Shown here piece after piece: positions 8,536-17,604 of a stretch of DNA of 64,000 nucleotides. The translations under genes and the position numbers were made by a program. Source of the stretch: Oxalobacteraceae bacterium (GTDB taxonomy: Bacteria > Pseudomonadota > Gammaproteobacteria > Burkholderiales > Burkholderiaceae_D); contig JAUYNR010000081.1 in assembly GCA_030698225.1 (NCBI GenBank), positions 25,322 through 89,321 of the forward strand. The letters are read 5' to 3'. The first letter of the stretch is position 1. Each line of letters begins with the position of its first letter. The notes under the pieces are model-generated. The model was given only the letters and a program-made list of their open reading frames with translations, made no database searches and was not told the origin of the DNA.

Positions 8536-9810
8536 ATGGCTCACATAGTTATTTTAGGTGCCGGTTTGGGCGGCATGCCGATGGCGTACGAAATGAAACC
8601 GCTGCTGGGCTCCGGCGACCGCATCACGATGGTCTCGAATACCAGCACTTTCCAGTTCGTCCCGTCAAACCCGTGGCTGGCGGTCAACTGGCGCAAGCCG
8701 GACGAAATCGAGTTCGACGTGGAGCCCTATCTGCAGCAGCACGGCATCGGCTTTGACGGCCGCGGTGCGAAGCGGCTGCACCCTGAAAACAATCAGGTCG
8801 AACTCGGCGATGGCACGCTGCTGGATTACGATTACCTGGTCGTTGCCACCGGCCCGAAACTGGCCTTTGACGAGATCGAAGGGCTGGGGCCGGACGGCTT
8901 CACGCAATCGATCTGCAAAGTCGGGCATGCTACCGAGGCCAGCAAAGTTTGGAATAAATTTGTCGAGGAGCCCGGCCCGATCGTGGTCGGCGCGGTCCAG
9001 GGCGCATCCTGCTTCGGCCCCGCCTACGAATACGCGTTCGTGATGGAAACCGATCTGCGCCGGCGCAAGATCCGCGACCGGGTGCCGATGACCTTCGTCA
9101 CCTCGGAGCCGTATATCGGCCATCTGGGCCTGGGCGGCGTCGGCGACTCGAAAGGCATGCTGGAATCGGCGCTGCGCAATCGCAACATCAAATGGATCTG
9201 CAACGCCAAGGTCACGCGGGTCGAAGACGGCAAGATGCTGGTCGCCGAGCACGATGAAAACGGCGCGGTCAAGAAGGAACATGTGTTGCCGTTTTCTTAC
9301 TCGATGCTGCTGCCTGCGTTCAAGGGCATCGATGCGGTGTTCGGCATCGACGGCCTGACCAATCCGCGCGGCTTCATCCTGATCGATGCGTATCAGCGCA
9401 ATCCCAAATACACGAACATTTACGCGGTCGGCGTGTGCGTGGCGATCCCGCCGGTGGAAGCCACGCCGGTGCCGACCGGCACCCCGAAGACCGGTTACAT
9501 GATCGAGTCGATGGTGACGGCCACCGCGCACAACATCCAAGCCGCGCTGGCGGGGCGGGCGCCGACCGCCAAGGCGACCTGGAACGCGATCTGTCTGGCC
9601 GACTTCGGCGACAGCGGGATTGCCTTCGTCGCGATGCCGCAGATTCCGCCGCGCAACGTCAACTGGTTCGCCGAAGGCAAATGGGTGCATCTGGCCAAAG
9701 TCGCGTTCGAAAAATATTTCATCCGGAAGATGAAAAAAGGCACGTCCGAGCCGATTTACGAAAAATACGTGCTGAAGGCGCTGGGCATCATGAAACTCAA
9801 GGATAAATAA
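8536..9810 (+). CDS. sqr: Sulfide:quinone oxidoreductase
   Basis: A 424-residue FAD-dependent membrane-associated enzyme that oxidises sulfide to polysulfide or persulfide and passes electrons to quinone. The FAD-binding motif GAGLGGMPMAYEM opens the protein. Three cysteines, C127 (SICKVG), C159 (GASCFGP) and C353 (AICLADFG), correspond to the redox triad of type I enzymes such as that of Acidithiobacillus. The C-terminal quinone/membrane region is present (NWFAEGKWVHLAK). ATG 8536 is chosen because GGAGGAG lies directly upstream. It sits inside a predicted sulfide-regulated efflux module, which is an uncommon placement between adaptor and pump. Confidence 0.92.
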   Translation: MAHIVILGAGLGGMPMAYEMKPLLGSGDRITMVSNTSTFQFVPSNPWLAVNWRKPDEIEFDVEPYLQQHGIGFDGRGAKRLHPENNQVELGDGTLLDYDYLVVATGPKLAFDEIEGLGPDGFTQSICKVGHATEASKVWNKFVEEPGPIVVGAVQGASCFGPAYEYAFVMETDLRRRKIRDRVPMTFVTSEPYIGHLGLGGVGDSKGMLESALRNRNIKWICNAKVTRVEDGKMLVAEHDENGAVKKEHVLPFSYSMLLPAFKGIDAVFGIDGLTNPRGFILIDAYQRNPKYTNIYAVGVCVAIPPVEATPVPTGTPKTGYMIESMVTATAHNIQAALAGRAPTAKATWNAICLADFGDSGIAFVAMPQIPPRNVNWFAEGKWVHLAKVAFEKYFIRKMKKGTSEPIYEKYVLKALGIMKLKDK

Positions 9811-9814
9811 GAAT

Positions 9815-12800
9815 ATGGGGAATATGGGCATCGCCGGTCGTCTTTCGAAATTCTTCCTGCACTCGCAGCTGACGCCGTTGATTGCGCTGGTGGCGCTGCT
9901 GCTCGGCCTGTTCGCGGTGCTGGTCACGCCGCGCGAAGAGGAGCCGCAGATAAATGTGACGATGGCCAACGTGCTGATCCCGTTCCCCGGTGCATCAGCC
10001 AAGGACGTCGAAACGCTGGTGGCGACTCCGGCCGAACAGGTGATTTCGCAGATCCAGGATTTGGAGCATGTGTTTTCGGTCTCGAAACCCGGCATGGCGG
10101 TCGTCACCGTCCAGTTCAAGGTCGGCATCCCGCGCACCGAAGCGCTGGTGCGGCTGTACGACACCATCCATTCGAACCGCGACTGGCTGCCGCGCGAACT
10201 CAATGTCGGTGAACCGCTGATCAAGCCCAAGGGCATCGACGATGTGCCGGTCGTGTCGCTGACGCTGTGGACCAGGGATCTCGAGCGCGGCGCGTATGAA
10301 CTGGAGCGGGTCGCGCACGCGATGGAAGCCGAACTGAAACGGGTGCCGGGCACGCGTGAAGTCAACACCATCGGCGGCCCCGGCCGCTCGGTGCGGGTGC
10401 TGCTCGACATCGACCGGCTCAATGCCCATCATCTGGCGGTGGCCGACATCCGCCAGGCGCTGCTGGGCGTCAATGCCGCGCTGCCGGCCGGTCAGCTGAT
10501 CGCCGACAACGCGACGCTGGAAGTGCAGACCGGCAATTTTCTGGCCAATGCCAGGGAAGTTGGCGAGCTGATCGTCGGCGTCAGCGCGGGCAACCCGGTC
10601 ACCTTGTCGGATGTCGCGCGGATCGTCGATGGACCGGTGCAGCCGTCGAAATACGTCTGGTTCGGCGTCGGCAAGGCTGCCGCCACGGATAAGGATAAAG
10701 CCGGCAGCACATTCCCGGCAGTGACGATCGCGATCACCAAGAAGCCGGGCGAGAACGCGGTGCAGGTCGCGCAACAGATTACCGACCGGGTGGCGGAGCT
10801 GCGCAATACAGTGATCCCGGCCGGGGTCGAGGTCAGCGTCACCCGCAACTACGGCGAAACCGCCAACGACAAGGCGATGAAGCTGATCCAGAAGCTCCTC
10901 TTCGCCACCACAGCGGTGGTGGTGCTGGTGTTCTTCCTGCTCGGCCGGCGCGAAGCGGCCATCGTCGGCATCGCGGTAATCCTGACGCTGGCCGCGACGC
11001 TGTTTGCGTCCTGGGCCTGGGGCTTCACGCTGAACCGGGTATCGCTGTTCGCACTGATCTTCTCGATCGGGATTCTGGTCGACGATGCGATCGTGGTGGT
11101 GGAAAACATCCACCGGCACCGCGAACTGCATCCGGACCAGCCGCTGACCGAGATCATCCCGGCAGCCGTCGATGAAGTCGGCGGGCCGACCATACTCGCC
11201 ACTTTCACGGTGATTGCCGCGTTGCTGCCGATGGCCTTCGTCACCGGCCTGATGGGGCCGTACATGAGCCCGATCCCGATCAACGCCAGCATGGGCATGG
11301 TGATCTCGCTGGTGATTGCATTCACCGTCACGCCGTGGCTGGCGCACCGGCTGTCCGGCAAGCATGTCGCCGCAGCCGCGCATGGATCGGCTGCCGACAG
11401 CAAGCTGCAGCGCGGCTTCAGCGCGTTGCTGCTGCCGTTTCTGGCATCGAAAAAAGCGACCCGCAACCGGCGCCTGCTGTGGGCCGGCGTGCTGCTGGCG
11501 ATCCTGGTTTCGGTCAGCCTGGCGGCGGTGCAGCTGGTGGTGCTGAAGATGCTGCCGTTCGACAACAAATCCGAATTCCAGGTCGTGCTCGACATGCCGG
11601 CCGGCACCCCGGTCGAAAACACCGCCGCCGCGCTGCATCAGATGGGCGCTTACCTGTCCACCGTGGATGAAGTCACCGACGTGCAGGGTTACGCCGGCAC
11701 CGCCGCGCCGATCAATTTCAACGGACTGGTCAGGCAATACTATCTGCGCCAGCTGCCGGAATCGGGCGACTTGCAAGTCAATCTGGTCGACAAGCACCAA
11801 CGGATGCGCAAGAGCCACGACATCGCCGGCGCGGTGCGCGCGCCGCTGGAGCAAATCGCCGCCCGCCACGGCGCCAAGGTCAAGGTGGTCGAAGTGCCGC
11901 CCGGGCCGCCGGTGCTGTCGCCGCTGGTGGCCGAAATCTACGGCCCCGACGAGGCCGGCCGTCATGCGCTGGCGAAACAGGTCAGGCAGGCATTCAGCCA
12001 GACCGCCGACATCATCGGCATCGACGATTCGATCGAGGACAATGCGCCGAAAGTGGTGCTGCGGGTCGACCAGCGCAAGGCCGCGCTGCTGGGCATCGCC
12101 GCCGCCGACGTGGTGCAGACGATGCGGGTCGGGCTGGACGGCGAAGACATCACTTCGCTGCATGACGGGCAATCGAAATACAGCGTGCCGGTGCGGCTGA
12201 ACCTGCCGCCGGAGAAGCAGGCCCGGCTGGCCACGCTGCTGACGATGACGGTCAAGTCCGCCGGCGGCGACAATGTGCCGCTGGCCGAACTGGTGAGAGT
12301 GCAGCCGACCACGCGCGAGAAAACCATTTACCACAAGGATTTGCTGCCGGTGACTTACGTAATCGGCGACATGGCCGGCCAGCTCGACAGCCCGCTGTAC
12401 GGGATGTTCGCGGTGCGCGGCAAGCTCGACAACCTGAGCGCTGCGCAGGGCGCGCCACTGGGCGAATACTTCATCAAACAGCCGTCCGACCCGTACCGCC
12501 AGTTCGCGCTGAAATGGGATGGCGAATGGCAGATCACCTATGAAACCTTCCGCGACATGGGGCTGGCCTACGCGGTCGGTCTGGTGCTGGTGTACATCCT
12601 GGTGGTCGCGCAATTCGGCTCCTACCTGACGCCTTTGATCATCATGGCGCCGATCCCGCTGACCATCATCGGCGTGATGCCGGGCCACGCGCTGCTGGGC
12701 GCGCAATATACCGCGACCTCGATGATAGGGATGATCGCGCTGGCCGGGATCATCGTGCGCAACTCGATCCTGCTGGTCGATTTCATCAATCTGCAAGTCG

Positions 12801-13030
12801 CGCAGGGCGTCAAGTTTGTCGACGCCACCGTCCATGCGACCGCGGCGCGCGCCAAGCCGATCGTGCTGACCGGACTGGCGGCGATCATCGGCGCGCTGTT
12901 CATCCTGGACGACCCGATTTTCAACGGGCTGGCGATATCGCTGATTTTCGGGATTTTTGTTTCCACCTTGCTGACGCTGGTGGTGATCCCGGTGCTGTAT
13001 TACGCAGCCAACCGCAACAAGTTTGCTTGA
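9815..13030 (+). CDS. RND-type efflux pump (AcrB/MMPL superfamily)
   Basis: A 1071-residue proton-driven inner-membrane pump with the expected 12 transmembrane helices and two large periplasmic loops. The proton-relay aspartates are visible in TM4 (SIGILVDDAIVVVENIHRH, about residues 416-434), and the family motif FPGASAKDVE is near residue 55. The length is normal for the HAE1/HME class; the sequence resembles a divergent branch rather than AcrB or CusA. It starts 4 bases after sqr. Together with the adaptor at 7362 and the TolC-type channel at 13873 it forms a tripartite exporter, and its regulator is probably the BigR-like protein. Confidence 0.92.
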   Translation: MGNMGIAGRLSKFFLHSQLTPLIALVALLLGLFAVLVTPREEEPQINVTMANVLIPFPGASAKDVETLVATPAEQVISQIQDLEHVFSVSKPGMAVVTVQFKVGIPRTEALVRLYDTIHSNRDWLPRELNVGEPLIKPKGIDDVPVVSLTLWTRDLERGAYELERVAHAMEAELKRVPGTREVNTIGGPGRSVRVLLDIDRLNAHHLAVADIRQALLGVNAALPAGQLIADNATLEVQTGNFLANAREVGELIVGVSAGNPVTLSDVARIVDGPVQPSKYVWFGVGKAAATDKDKAGSTFPAVTIAITKKPGENAVQVAQQITDRVAELRNTVIPAGVEVSVTRNYGETANDKAMKLIQKLLFATTAVVVLVFFLLGRREAAIVGIAVILTLAATLFASWAWGFTLNRVSLFALIFSIGILVDDAIVVVENIHRHRELHPDQPLTEIIPAAVDEVGGPTILATFTVIAALLPMAFVTGLMGPYMSPIPINASMGMVISLVIAFTVTPWLAHRLSGKHVAAAAHGSAADSKLQRGFSALLLPFLASKKATRNRRLLWAGVLLAILVSVSLAAVQLVVLKMLPFDNKSEFQVVLDMPAGTPVENTAAALHQMGAYLSTVDEVTDVQGYAGTAAPINFNGLVRQYYLRQLPESGDLQVNLVDKHQRMRKSHDIAGAVRAPLEQIAARHGAKVKVVEVPPGPPVLSPLVAEIYGPDEAGRHALAKQVRQAFSQTADIIGIDDSIEDNAPKVVLRVDQRKAALLGIAAADVVQTMRVGLDGEDITSLHDGQSKYSVPVRLNLPPEKQARLATLLTMTVKSAGGDNVPLAELVRVQPTTREKTIYHKDLLPVTYVIGDMAGQLDSPLYGMFAVRGKLDNLSAAQGAPLGEYFIKQPSDPYRQFALKWDGEWQITYETFRDMGLAYAVGLVLVYILVVAQFGSYLTPLIIMAPIPLTIIGVMPGHALLGAQYTATSMIGMIALAGIIVRNSILLVDFINLQVAQGVKFVDATVHATAARAKPIVLTGLAAIIGALFILDDPIFNGLAISLIFGIFVSTLLTLVVIPVLYYAANRNKFA

Positions 13031-13056
13031 TTCAATTTATTTGAGGAGGGTTTGGC

Positions 13057-13263
13057 ATGAATACCAATCGCATGGTGCGCATTTTCGCCGGGATTTTCAT
13101 ACTGATTTCATTGGCGCTGGGCGTGCCGGAGAGTCCGCTGTTCGTCAGCAAATACTTTCTGTGGTTCACGGTCTTTGTCGGCGCCAACCTGCTGCAAAGC
13201 GGCTTCACCCAATTCTGCCCGCTGGAGATTTTCCTGAAAAAACTCGGCGTGCGGGAAGCCTGA
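13057..13263 (+). CDS. DUF2892 (YgaP-like) membrane protein, second copy
   Basis: A 68-residue protein with two hydrophobic helices and the family tail FCPLEIFLKKLG, containing one cysteine. A strong ribosome site GAGGAGGG precedes the ATG. It differs from the DUF2892 at 7162, so the two are not a recent duplication. Flanked by the RND pump and DUF302 in the sulfide module. Confidence 0.85.
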   Translation: MNTNRMVRIFAGIFILISLALGVPESPLFVSKYFLWFTVFVGANLLQSGFTQFCPLEIFLKKLGVREA

Positions 13264-13288
13264 AACGCATTACTTACCGGAGCATGTG

Positions 13289-13681
13289 ATGAATACAAAA
13301 TATGGATTTGGCAAGAATGTCGCGCACTCGTTTGACGCTGCGATTGAACGCGTCACCCTCGCATTGCAAAACGAGGGTTTCGGCATCCTGACCGATATCG
13401 ACGTCGCCGCCACGATGAAAAAGAAGCTCGGCCTGGACATGCCGCCCTACCGCATTCTGGGCGCGTGCAACCCCGGCCTGGCACACCGCGCGATCGAAAT
13501 CGAACCCGCCATCGGCCTGCTGCTGCCCTGCAATGTCGTGGTCAGGCAGGATGACGCAGACAGCGTCAGGGTCGAAATCATGGACCCGCAAGCGGTGCTC
13601 GAACTGGTTGACAAACCCGCCATCACGCAAGTCGCGCAGGAAGTGCGCGAGCGCCTGCAGCGGGTGCTGGCGGCGCTCTGA
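13289..13681 (+). CDS. DUF302 domain protein
   Basis: A 130-residue cytoplasmic protein covering one DUF302 domain. Typical features are the N-terminal SFDAAIERVTLALQNEGFGIL and the central GACNPGLAHRAIE with a conserved cysteine. The biochemical role of DUF302 is not settled, but the domain recurs beside sulfide oxidation and thiosulfate genes. ATG 13289 lies behind CCGGAG; a GTG one codon earlier is possible. Co-directional with the RND and DUF2892 genes. Confidence 0.85.
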   Translation: MNTKYGFGKNVAHSFDAAIERVTLALQNEGFGILTDIDVAATMKKKLGLDMPPYRILGACNPGLAHRAIEIEPAIGLLLPCNVVVRQDDADSVRVEIMDPQAVLELVDKPAITQVAQEVRERLQRVLAAL

Positions 13682-13708
13682 CAGCCGCCGAAATTGCATG
13701 AATTATCT

Positions 13709-13778
13709 GGAGTATGGCAAAAAAACCATGTGTTCACGCATAGATATATTGCGACTTGAAAAATACATATTCCAGTTT
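13709..13778 (-). repeat. 71-bp intergenic repeat, copy 2
   Basis: Minus-strand copy with a clear right end TTTTGCCATACTCC, core TATGCG and left part ACTGGAATATGTATTTTT. It lies between DUF302 and the TolC-type gene. Confidence 0.75.
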
Positions 13779-13872
13779 AATTCAAACAACAGAGGCGGCC
13801 CGGGCCCGACTGCCGGTGCCGCATCAGCACCCTGCTTCCAATCTTTCTGGTTTGACTCCAATGGAACCCGTA

Positions 13873-15183
13873 ATGCGTAAAACCCTCCTCGCGTCGCTTC
13901 TGGCCGCTGTTGTGCTGGCGCCGGGCGCGCATGCGGCCGATCTGCGGCAAATTTATAACGATGCGCTCGTCAATGACCCGCAATACGCCAGCGCGCGCGC
14001 TGCATTGGCGGCAGGGCAGGAAAGGCTGCCGCAAGGCCGGGCCGGATTGCTGCCGACGCTGGGCCTGTCGGGCAGCAAGACCAGAAATGAAATCGACAAC
14101 GGCGGTAGCAATGGCGGCAACTTCACCTCCAGCAACTATGCATTGACGCTGTCGCAGCCGCTGTTCCGCTGGGAAAACTGGCAGCAATACGAGCAGGGAA
14201 AGCTGCTGGTGGCGGCAGCCGACGCCCAATTTTCGCAGACCCAGCAAGACTTGATCGTGCGGGTTGCGCAAGCCTATTTCGACATCCTGGGCGCGCACGA
14301 TACGCTGGCCTTCATACGGGCGCAAAAAGTCGCGATCAGCGAACAACTGGCTTCGGCCAGGCAGAATTTCGAGGTCGGCACCGCGACCATCACCGACACC
14401 CACGAAGCGCAGGCCCGTTTCGACCTGGCAGTGGCGCAGGAGTTTGCGGCCGAAAACGATCTGGCGATCAGGCGCGCGGCGCTGCAACAGATCATCGGCA
14501 AAGCGCCGGCAGAACTGGCAACGCTACGCCCGGGCCTGAGATTGAGCATGCCCGCGCCGGCCCAGCTCGAACCGTGGCTCGACAGTGCGCAGCAGCAGAA
14601 TTACGGCGTGATCGGGCAGCAGCTGGCGCTGGAAATCGCCCGGCGCGAGATTTCCCGCAACCGCGCCGGCCATTACCCGAAGCTCGACCTGGTGGCCAGC
14701 CGCAGCCACACCAGGCAACCAAGCAGCGCCGTCAGCAACACGATGGTCGCCGGCAACAGCAATGCGATAGGCGTGCAATGGAATATTCCGCTGTTCGCCG
14801 GCTTTGCGGTGACCAGCCGCGTGCGTGAATCGATCGCGCTGGAAGACCAGGCCCGCTTTGATCTGGAGACCGCGCGCCGCAACGCGATGCAAAGCGTGCG
14901 GCAAGCGTTTCTGGGCGTCAATAGCGGTCTGGCGCAAGTCCTGGCGCTGGAGGCAGCGGAGATCTCCAGCCAGTCGGCACTGGACTCGAACAAGCTCGGT
15001 TACCAGGTCGGCGTGCGGGTGAATATCGACATCCTGAATGCGCAACAGCAGCTGTTCTCGACCCGCAGGGATCTGTCGAAAGCCCGCTACGACACCATCG
15101 TCAACGGCCTGAGACTGCAATCGGCAGCCGGCACGCTGCAGGAACAGGATCTGCTGCAGGTCAATGGATTGCTGCAGCAATAG
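13873..15183 (+). CDS. TolC family outer-membrane channel protein
   Basis: A 436-residue outer-membrane efflux protein. A cleavable signal peptide is seen (LLASLLAAVVLAPGAHA, residues 5-21). Two OEP repeats follow, rich in Ala, Gln and Arg coiled-coil segments, the first starting at LRQIYNDALVNDP and the second at about residue 235. The pattern resembles TolC/type I secretion channels. It closes the sulfide-RND gene set, about 190 bases after DUF302, and probably serves as the exit duct for that pump and possibly for the ABC exporter upstream. The ATG four codons further upstream (13861) is an alternative start. Confidence 0.9.
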   Translation: MRKTLLASLLAAVVLAPGAHAADLRQIYNDALVNDPQYASARAALAAGQERLPQGRAGLLPTLGLSGSKTRNEIDNGGSNGGNFTSSNYALTLSQPLFRWENWQQYEQGKLLVAAADAQFSQTQQDLIVRVAQAYFDILGAHDTLAFIRAQKVAISEQLASARQNFEVGTATITDTHEAQARFDLAVAQEFAAENDLAIRRAALQQIIGKAPAELATLRPGLRLSMPAPAQLEPWLDSAQQQNYGVIGQQLALEIARREISRNRAGHYPKLDLVASRSHTRQPSSAVSNTMVAGNSNAIGVQWNIPLFAGFAVTSRVRESIALEDQARFDLETARRNAMQSVRQAFLGVNSGLAQVLALEAAEISSQSALDSNKLGYQVGVRVNIDILNAQQQLFSTRRDLSKARYDTIVNGLRLQSAAGTLQEQDLLQVNGLLQQ

Positions 15184-15196
15184 GCTCAGACCCGGC

Positions 15197-15958
15197 TCAG
15201 ACCTGGATTATCAGCGCGGGGTCGAATGCGGCATTCTCGGCAATGCCGTCACGCGCATAGCCGCGCGGATTGCACACGACGCGGGTGTTTCCAAGCTGGT
15301 AGTCATGACTGTCGTGGGTATGGCCATGCACCCACAACGCCGGCTGCCAGCGTGCGATCTGCGCGTCGAGATCGGAAACAAAACTGGCGTTCAGCAAGGA
15401 ACCGGCGTATTTCGGATTGATGCTGCCACGTGACGGCGCATGATGCGTGACCACCACGGTGCTGCCGTTAAACGGCTGGGCGAATTTTTCGTCGAGCCAG
15501 CGCACTGACTGATCGAAAATTAGGCGCGAGATGGCCGGGCTGAACCGGGCATCGGCGGCATCGTCGACCATGATGCGGCTGAAATCCCTGACCGTCTGAC
15601 AGGCTTCGGCTATCGAGGCGGCGCGCATCTCTTCGGTCGGGAACAAGCGGAAATCGGTCCACAGCGTACAGCCGAGAAAGCGCACGCCATCGATGCGGAT
15701 TTCATCCCGATCCAGCAGATGCACGTTGCTGCCGTGCGCACCGTGCCGCAGTGCTGACAAGGTGGCGCTCAAACTGGCGCCGTAGAATTCGTGGTTGCCG
15801 GGAACGTAAATCACCGGCACCGCAAATTGCCGGGCCCAGTCCATCGCCTGTTGCGGGCGCGCCAGATCGCCGGCCAGAATCACCAGGTCGCAATCGGACT
15901 CCGGCACCGCCATCGCGGCCACCGTCAGGTGCAGATCAGAAAGAACAGACAGGCGCAT
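15197..15958 (-). CDS. Calcineurin-like metallophosphoesterase
   Basis: A 253-residue cytosolic protein with all the metallophosphoesterase metal motifs in order: LSDLHL near the start, AGDLARP around residue 32, GNHEFYG near 54, THHAPS near 170 and HGHTHDS near 210. The substrate is unknown; relatives act on nucleotides or phosphodiesters. ATG 15958 is chosen because homology begins there and CGGAAAA lies upstream; a 19-codon longer reading has no family similarity. Converges with the TolC-type gene. Confidence 0.88.
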   Translation of the reverse strand: MRLSVLSDLHLTVAAMAVPESDCDLVILAGDLARPQQAMDWARQFAVPVIYVPGNHEFYGASLSATLSALRHGAHGSNVHLLDRDEIRIDGVRFLGCTLWTDFRLFPTEEMRAASIAEACQTVRDFSRIMVDDAADARFSPAISRLIFDQSVRWLDEKFAQPFNGSTVVVTHHAPSRGSINPKYAGSLLNASFVSDLDAQIARWQPALWVHGHTHDSHDYQLGNTRVVCNPRGYARDGIAENAAFDPALIIQV

Positions 15959-16019
15959 TGCTATTTTCCGTTCAATCGAATAAACATCGCGAAAGGCTTG
16001 CGAAGTTTTATACACCTTC

Positions 16020-16090
16020 CCAGTATGATAAATAAATCATGCTTTACCGCATGTTTATAGAGTGACTTAAAAAATACCCCAACATTTTCA
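16020..16090 (-). repeat. 71-bp intergenic repeat, copy 3
   Basis: Minus-strand copy reading GTATTTTTTAAGTC, then ACATGCGG, then TATCATACTGG at its right end (CC replaced by GG). The left end is diverged. It lies between the Yip1-like and phosphoesterase genes. Confidence 0.65.
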
Positions 16091-16190
16091 TTTCAAGTTC
16101 GGGCCGCAGCCGACACCCGGCCGGAGCCACAAGACAACAGACGAAAATGGCGCGGACCGCGACCCTGTAATGTCGGTCTGCCGGACTGGA

Positions 16191-16760
16191 TCAAATCATC
16201 AGAGGCAACACGACAAACGCGCATAGCAATACCCATACGATCGCGCCTACCGAGAATGCCGCAAAACTCATCGATTGCGCCTCGATCTGCTCGTCCATTT
16301 TCAGGATGCTGTAAGTGCCGTGATACAGCAGGCTGACCGCAGCCAGGAATCCGAGCACGACGACGCCAATCATGGCCCACAGATTGGGTATCAGCAGCCC
16401 GAGACTGGACAGCCACATCGGCACTCCGACGATCGCGGCAAGCAGGAAAGCGTCCTTGTAATGCACCGACAATTTATGCACGGCCGCAATGTTCTTGATG
16501 ATCCAGCCCATCAGCGGCACCGTCAGCAATTCCGCCACCAGGAACACCAATGCGACTGACTGCCAGCGCGCGTACGTTGGATCCATCAAATACGCCGATG
16601 CGTGGTGACTGCCCGCATACAGCAGCATCGCCGGCGGAATCAGCGAGAAGGGCAAGACCAGCAGCAAAAAGGTCTTCAGCACCGATGGATGCACGGCACC
16701 GACCTTGTCCCAGCCATCCCTGAAAGAAAACGGCATTTTTGTATAATTTAACAAGCTCAT
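16191..16760 (-). CDS. Yip1 domain membrane protein
   Basis: A 189-residue inner-membrane protein with about five hydrophobic helices (around residues 30-48, 65-85, 100-122, 125-145, 165-188 in a Yip1-like arrangement). Related bacterial proteins are uncharacterised. The start at 16760 is favoured because AAGGAGGTG lies 6 bases upstream; the ATG eight codons earlier would include that site inside the gene. No operon partner is visible. Confidence 0.8.
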   Translation of the reverse strand: MSLLNYTKMPFSFRDGWDKVGAVHPSVLKTFLLLVLPFSLIPPAMLLYAGSHHASAYLMDPTYARWQSVALVFLVAELLTVPLMGWIIKNIAAVHKLSVHYKDAFLLAAIVGVPMWLSSLGLLIPNLWAMIGVVVLGFLAAVSLLYHGTYSILKMDEQIEAQSMSFAAFSVGAIVWVLLCAFVVLPLMI

Positions 16761-17020
16761 TTCAAGCACCTCCTTGGTTGTCATACACAGTCTCGATTGC
16801 GTTTTACCACCCTGCCACTGCCACGAAGAAACGTTCCTGCAAAATTTTCACTGCGCTAATCCATATGAACGATGCGGGTCAAGGCATCAAATATTTATAT
16901 CAATATATGATACAAAATCATAAAATCCAATTACTATTTTTTCGATTCTGCATGCCGCAGCGCGTCAAACTCTGCCGGCCATCGTTTAGACTCTGACTTC
17001 CTTTACCTTCCCGGCGCGTA

Positions 17021-17455
17021 ATGACCAATCCCCCACCACCCGACACTCTTTCCAAACTGGATTACGAACTGCTGGCGGATTTTCGATATCAGCTGCGGCG
17101 ATTCATGCGCTTCAGCGAAGAAATTACGCAAAGCCACGGCATCACGCCGCTGCAGTACCTGCTGTTATTGCAGGTAAAGGGATATCCGGGGCGCAATTGG
17201 GCAACCATCGCCGAACTGGCCGAGCGCCTGCAATCGCATCATCACGGCGTCGTCGCACTGGCTTCGCGCTGCGAGAAAGCGGCACTGGTGGCGCGCCGTC
17301 CGGGCCGGGATGACGGCCGCTGCGTCGAGATATACCTGCTGCCGAAGGGCGAGGAACTGTTGCGGCAACTGGCCATGCTGCACAAGGATCAGCTGGTCGA
17401 CCTGCAACAGATTCTGAAAATTCCGAGCGAGAATTTGCTGAAGCGATTCAGCTAG
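17021..17455 (+). CDS. MarR family transcriptional regulator
   Basis: A 144-residue winged-helix regulator. The HTH and wing are seen at about residues 60-105 (IAELAERLQSHHHGVVALA, then RRPGRDDGRCVEIYLLPKG), typical of MarR. It acts as a dimer on its own promoter in known members. No obvious target is adjacent: it lies between the Yip1-like gene and the SUF operon. The ligand is unknown. Confidence 0.88.
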   Translation: MTNPPPPDTLSKLDYELLADFRYQLRRFMRFSEEITQSHGITPLQYLLLLQVKGYPGRNWATIAELAERLQSHHHGVVALASRCEKAALVARRPGRDDGRCVEIYLLPKGEELLRQLAMLHKDQLVDLQQILKIPSENLLKRFS

Positions 17456-17546
17456 ATTCAGCCAAATCCCGTCCGGTCGATGCCGGGCCGGACCGGTTCC
17501 GCCCGCGGCCGCATTCATTGGATCAGCGCATCCGTTATCAATGGGC

Positions 17547-17575
17547 TTGCACTTGGATTCAAACAGTACTATATT
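17547..17575 (+). promoter_or_regulatory. Sigma-70-type promoter of the SUF operon
   Basis: TTGCAC at 17547-17552 and TATATT at 17570-17575 are separated by exactly 17 bases, matching a sigma-70 promoter well. The next gene start is 30 bases downstream of the -10. The palindromic operator lies across the -10 box. Confidence 0.65.
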
Positions 17576-17581
17576 AGTACT
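17565..17581. promoter_or_regulatory. Palindromic operator over the SUF -10 box
   Basis: AGTACTATATTAGTACT is an inverted repeat with 6-bp arms (AGTACT/AGTACT) and a 5-base centre. It overlaps the -10 of the promoter for the Rrf2 regulator and sufBCDSUT. A repressor bound here would block polymerase, and the Rrf2 regulator encoded next is the obvious candidate. The symmetry and overlap are seen; the binding is inferred. Confidence 0.55.
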
Positions 17582-17604
17582 CATTGAATTTCAGGAATAG
17601 AAAA

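Noticed and set aside
9995..12835. A 946-codon open frame on the minus strand across the RND pump gene
   Set aside because: It is the antisense shadow of a strongly coding, well-recognised pump; composition is rich in Arg, His, Gln and Asp with no domains.
16880..16945. AT-rich stretch with TATATGATA words resembling a promoter or repeat copy
   Set aside because: No coherent -35/-10 pair and no repeat ends.
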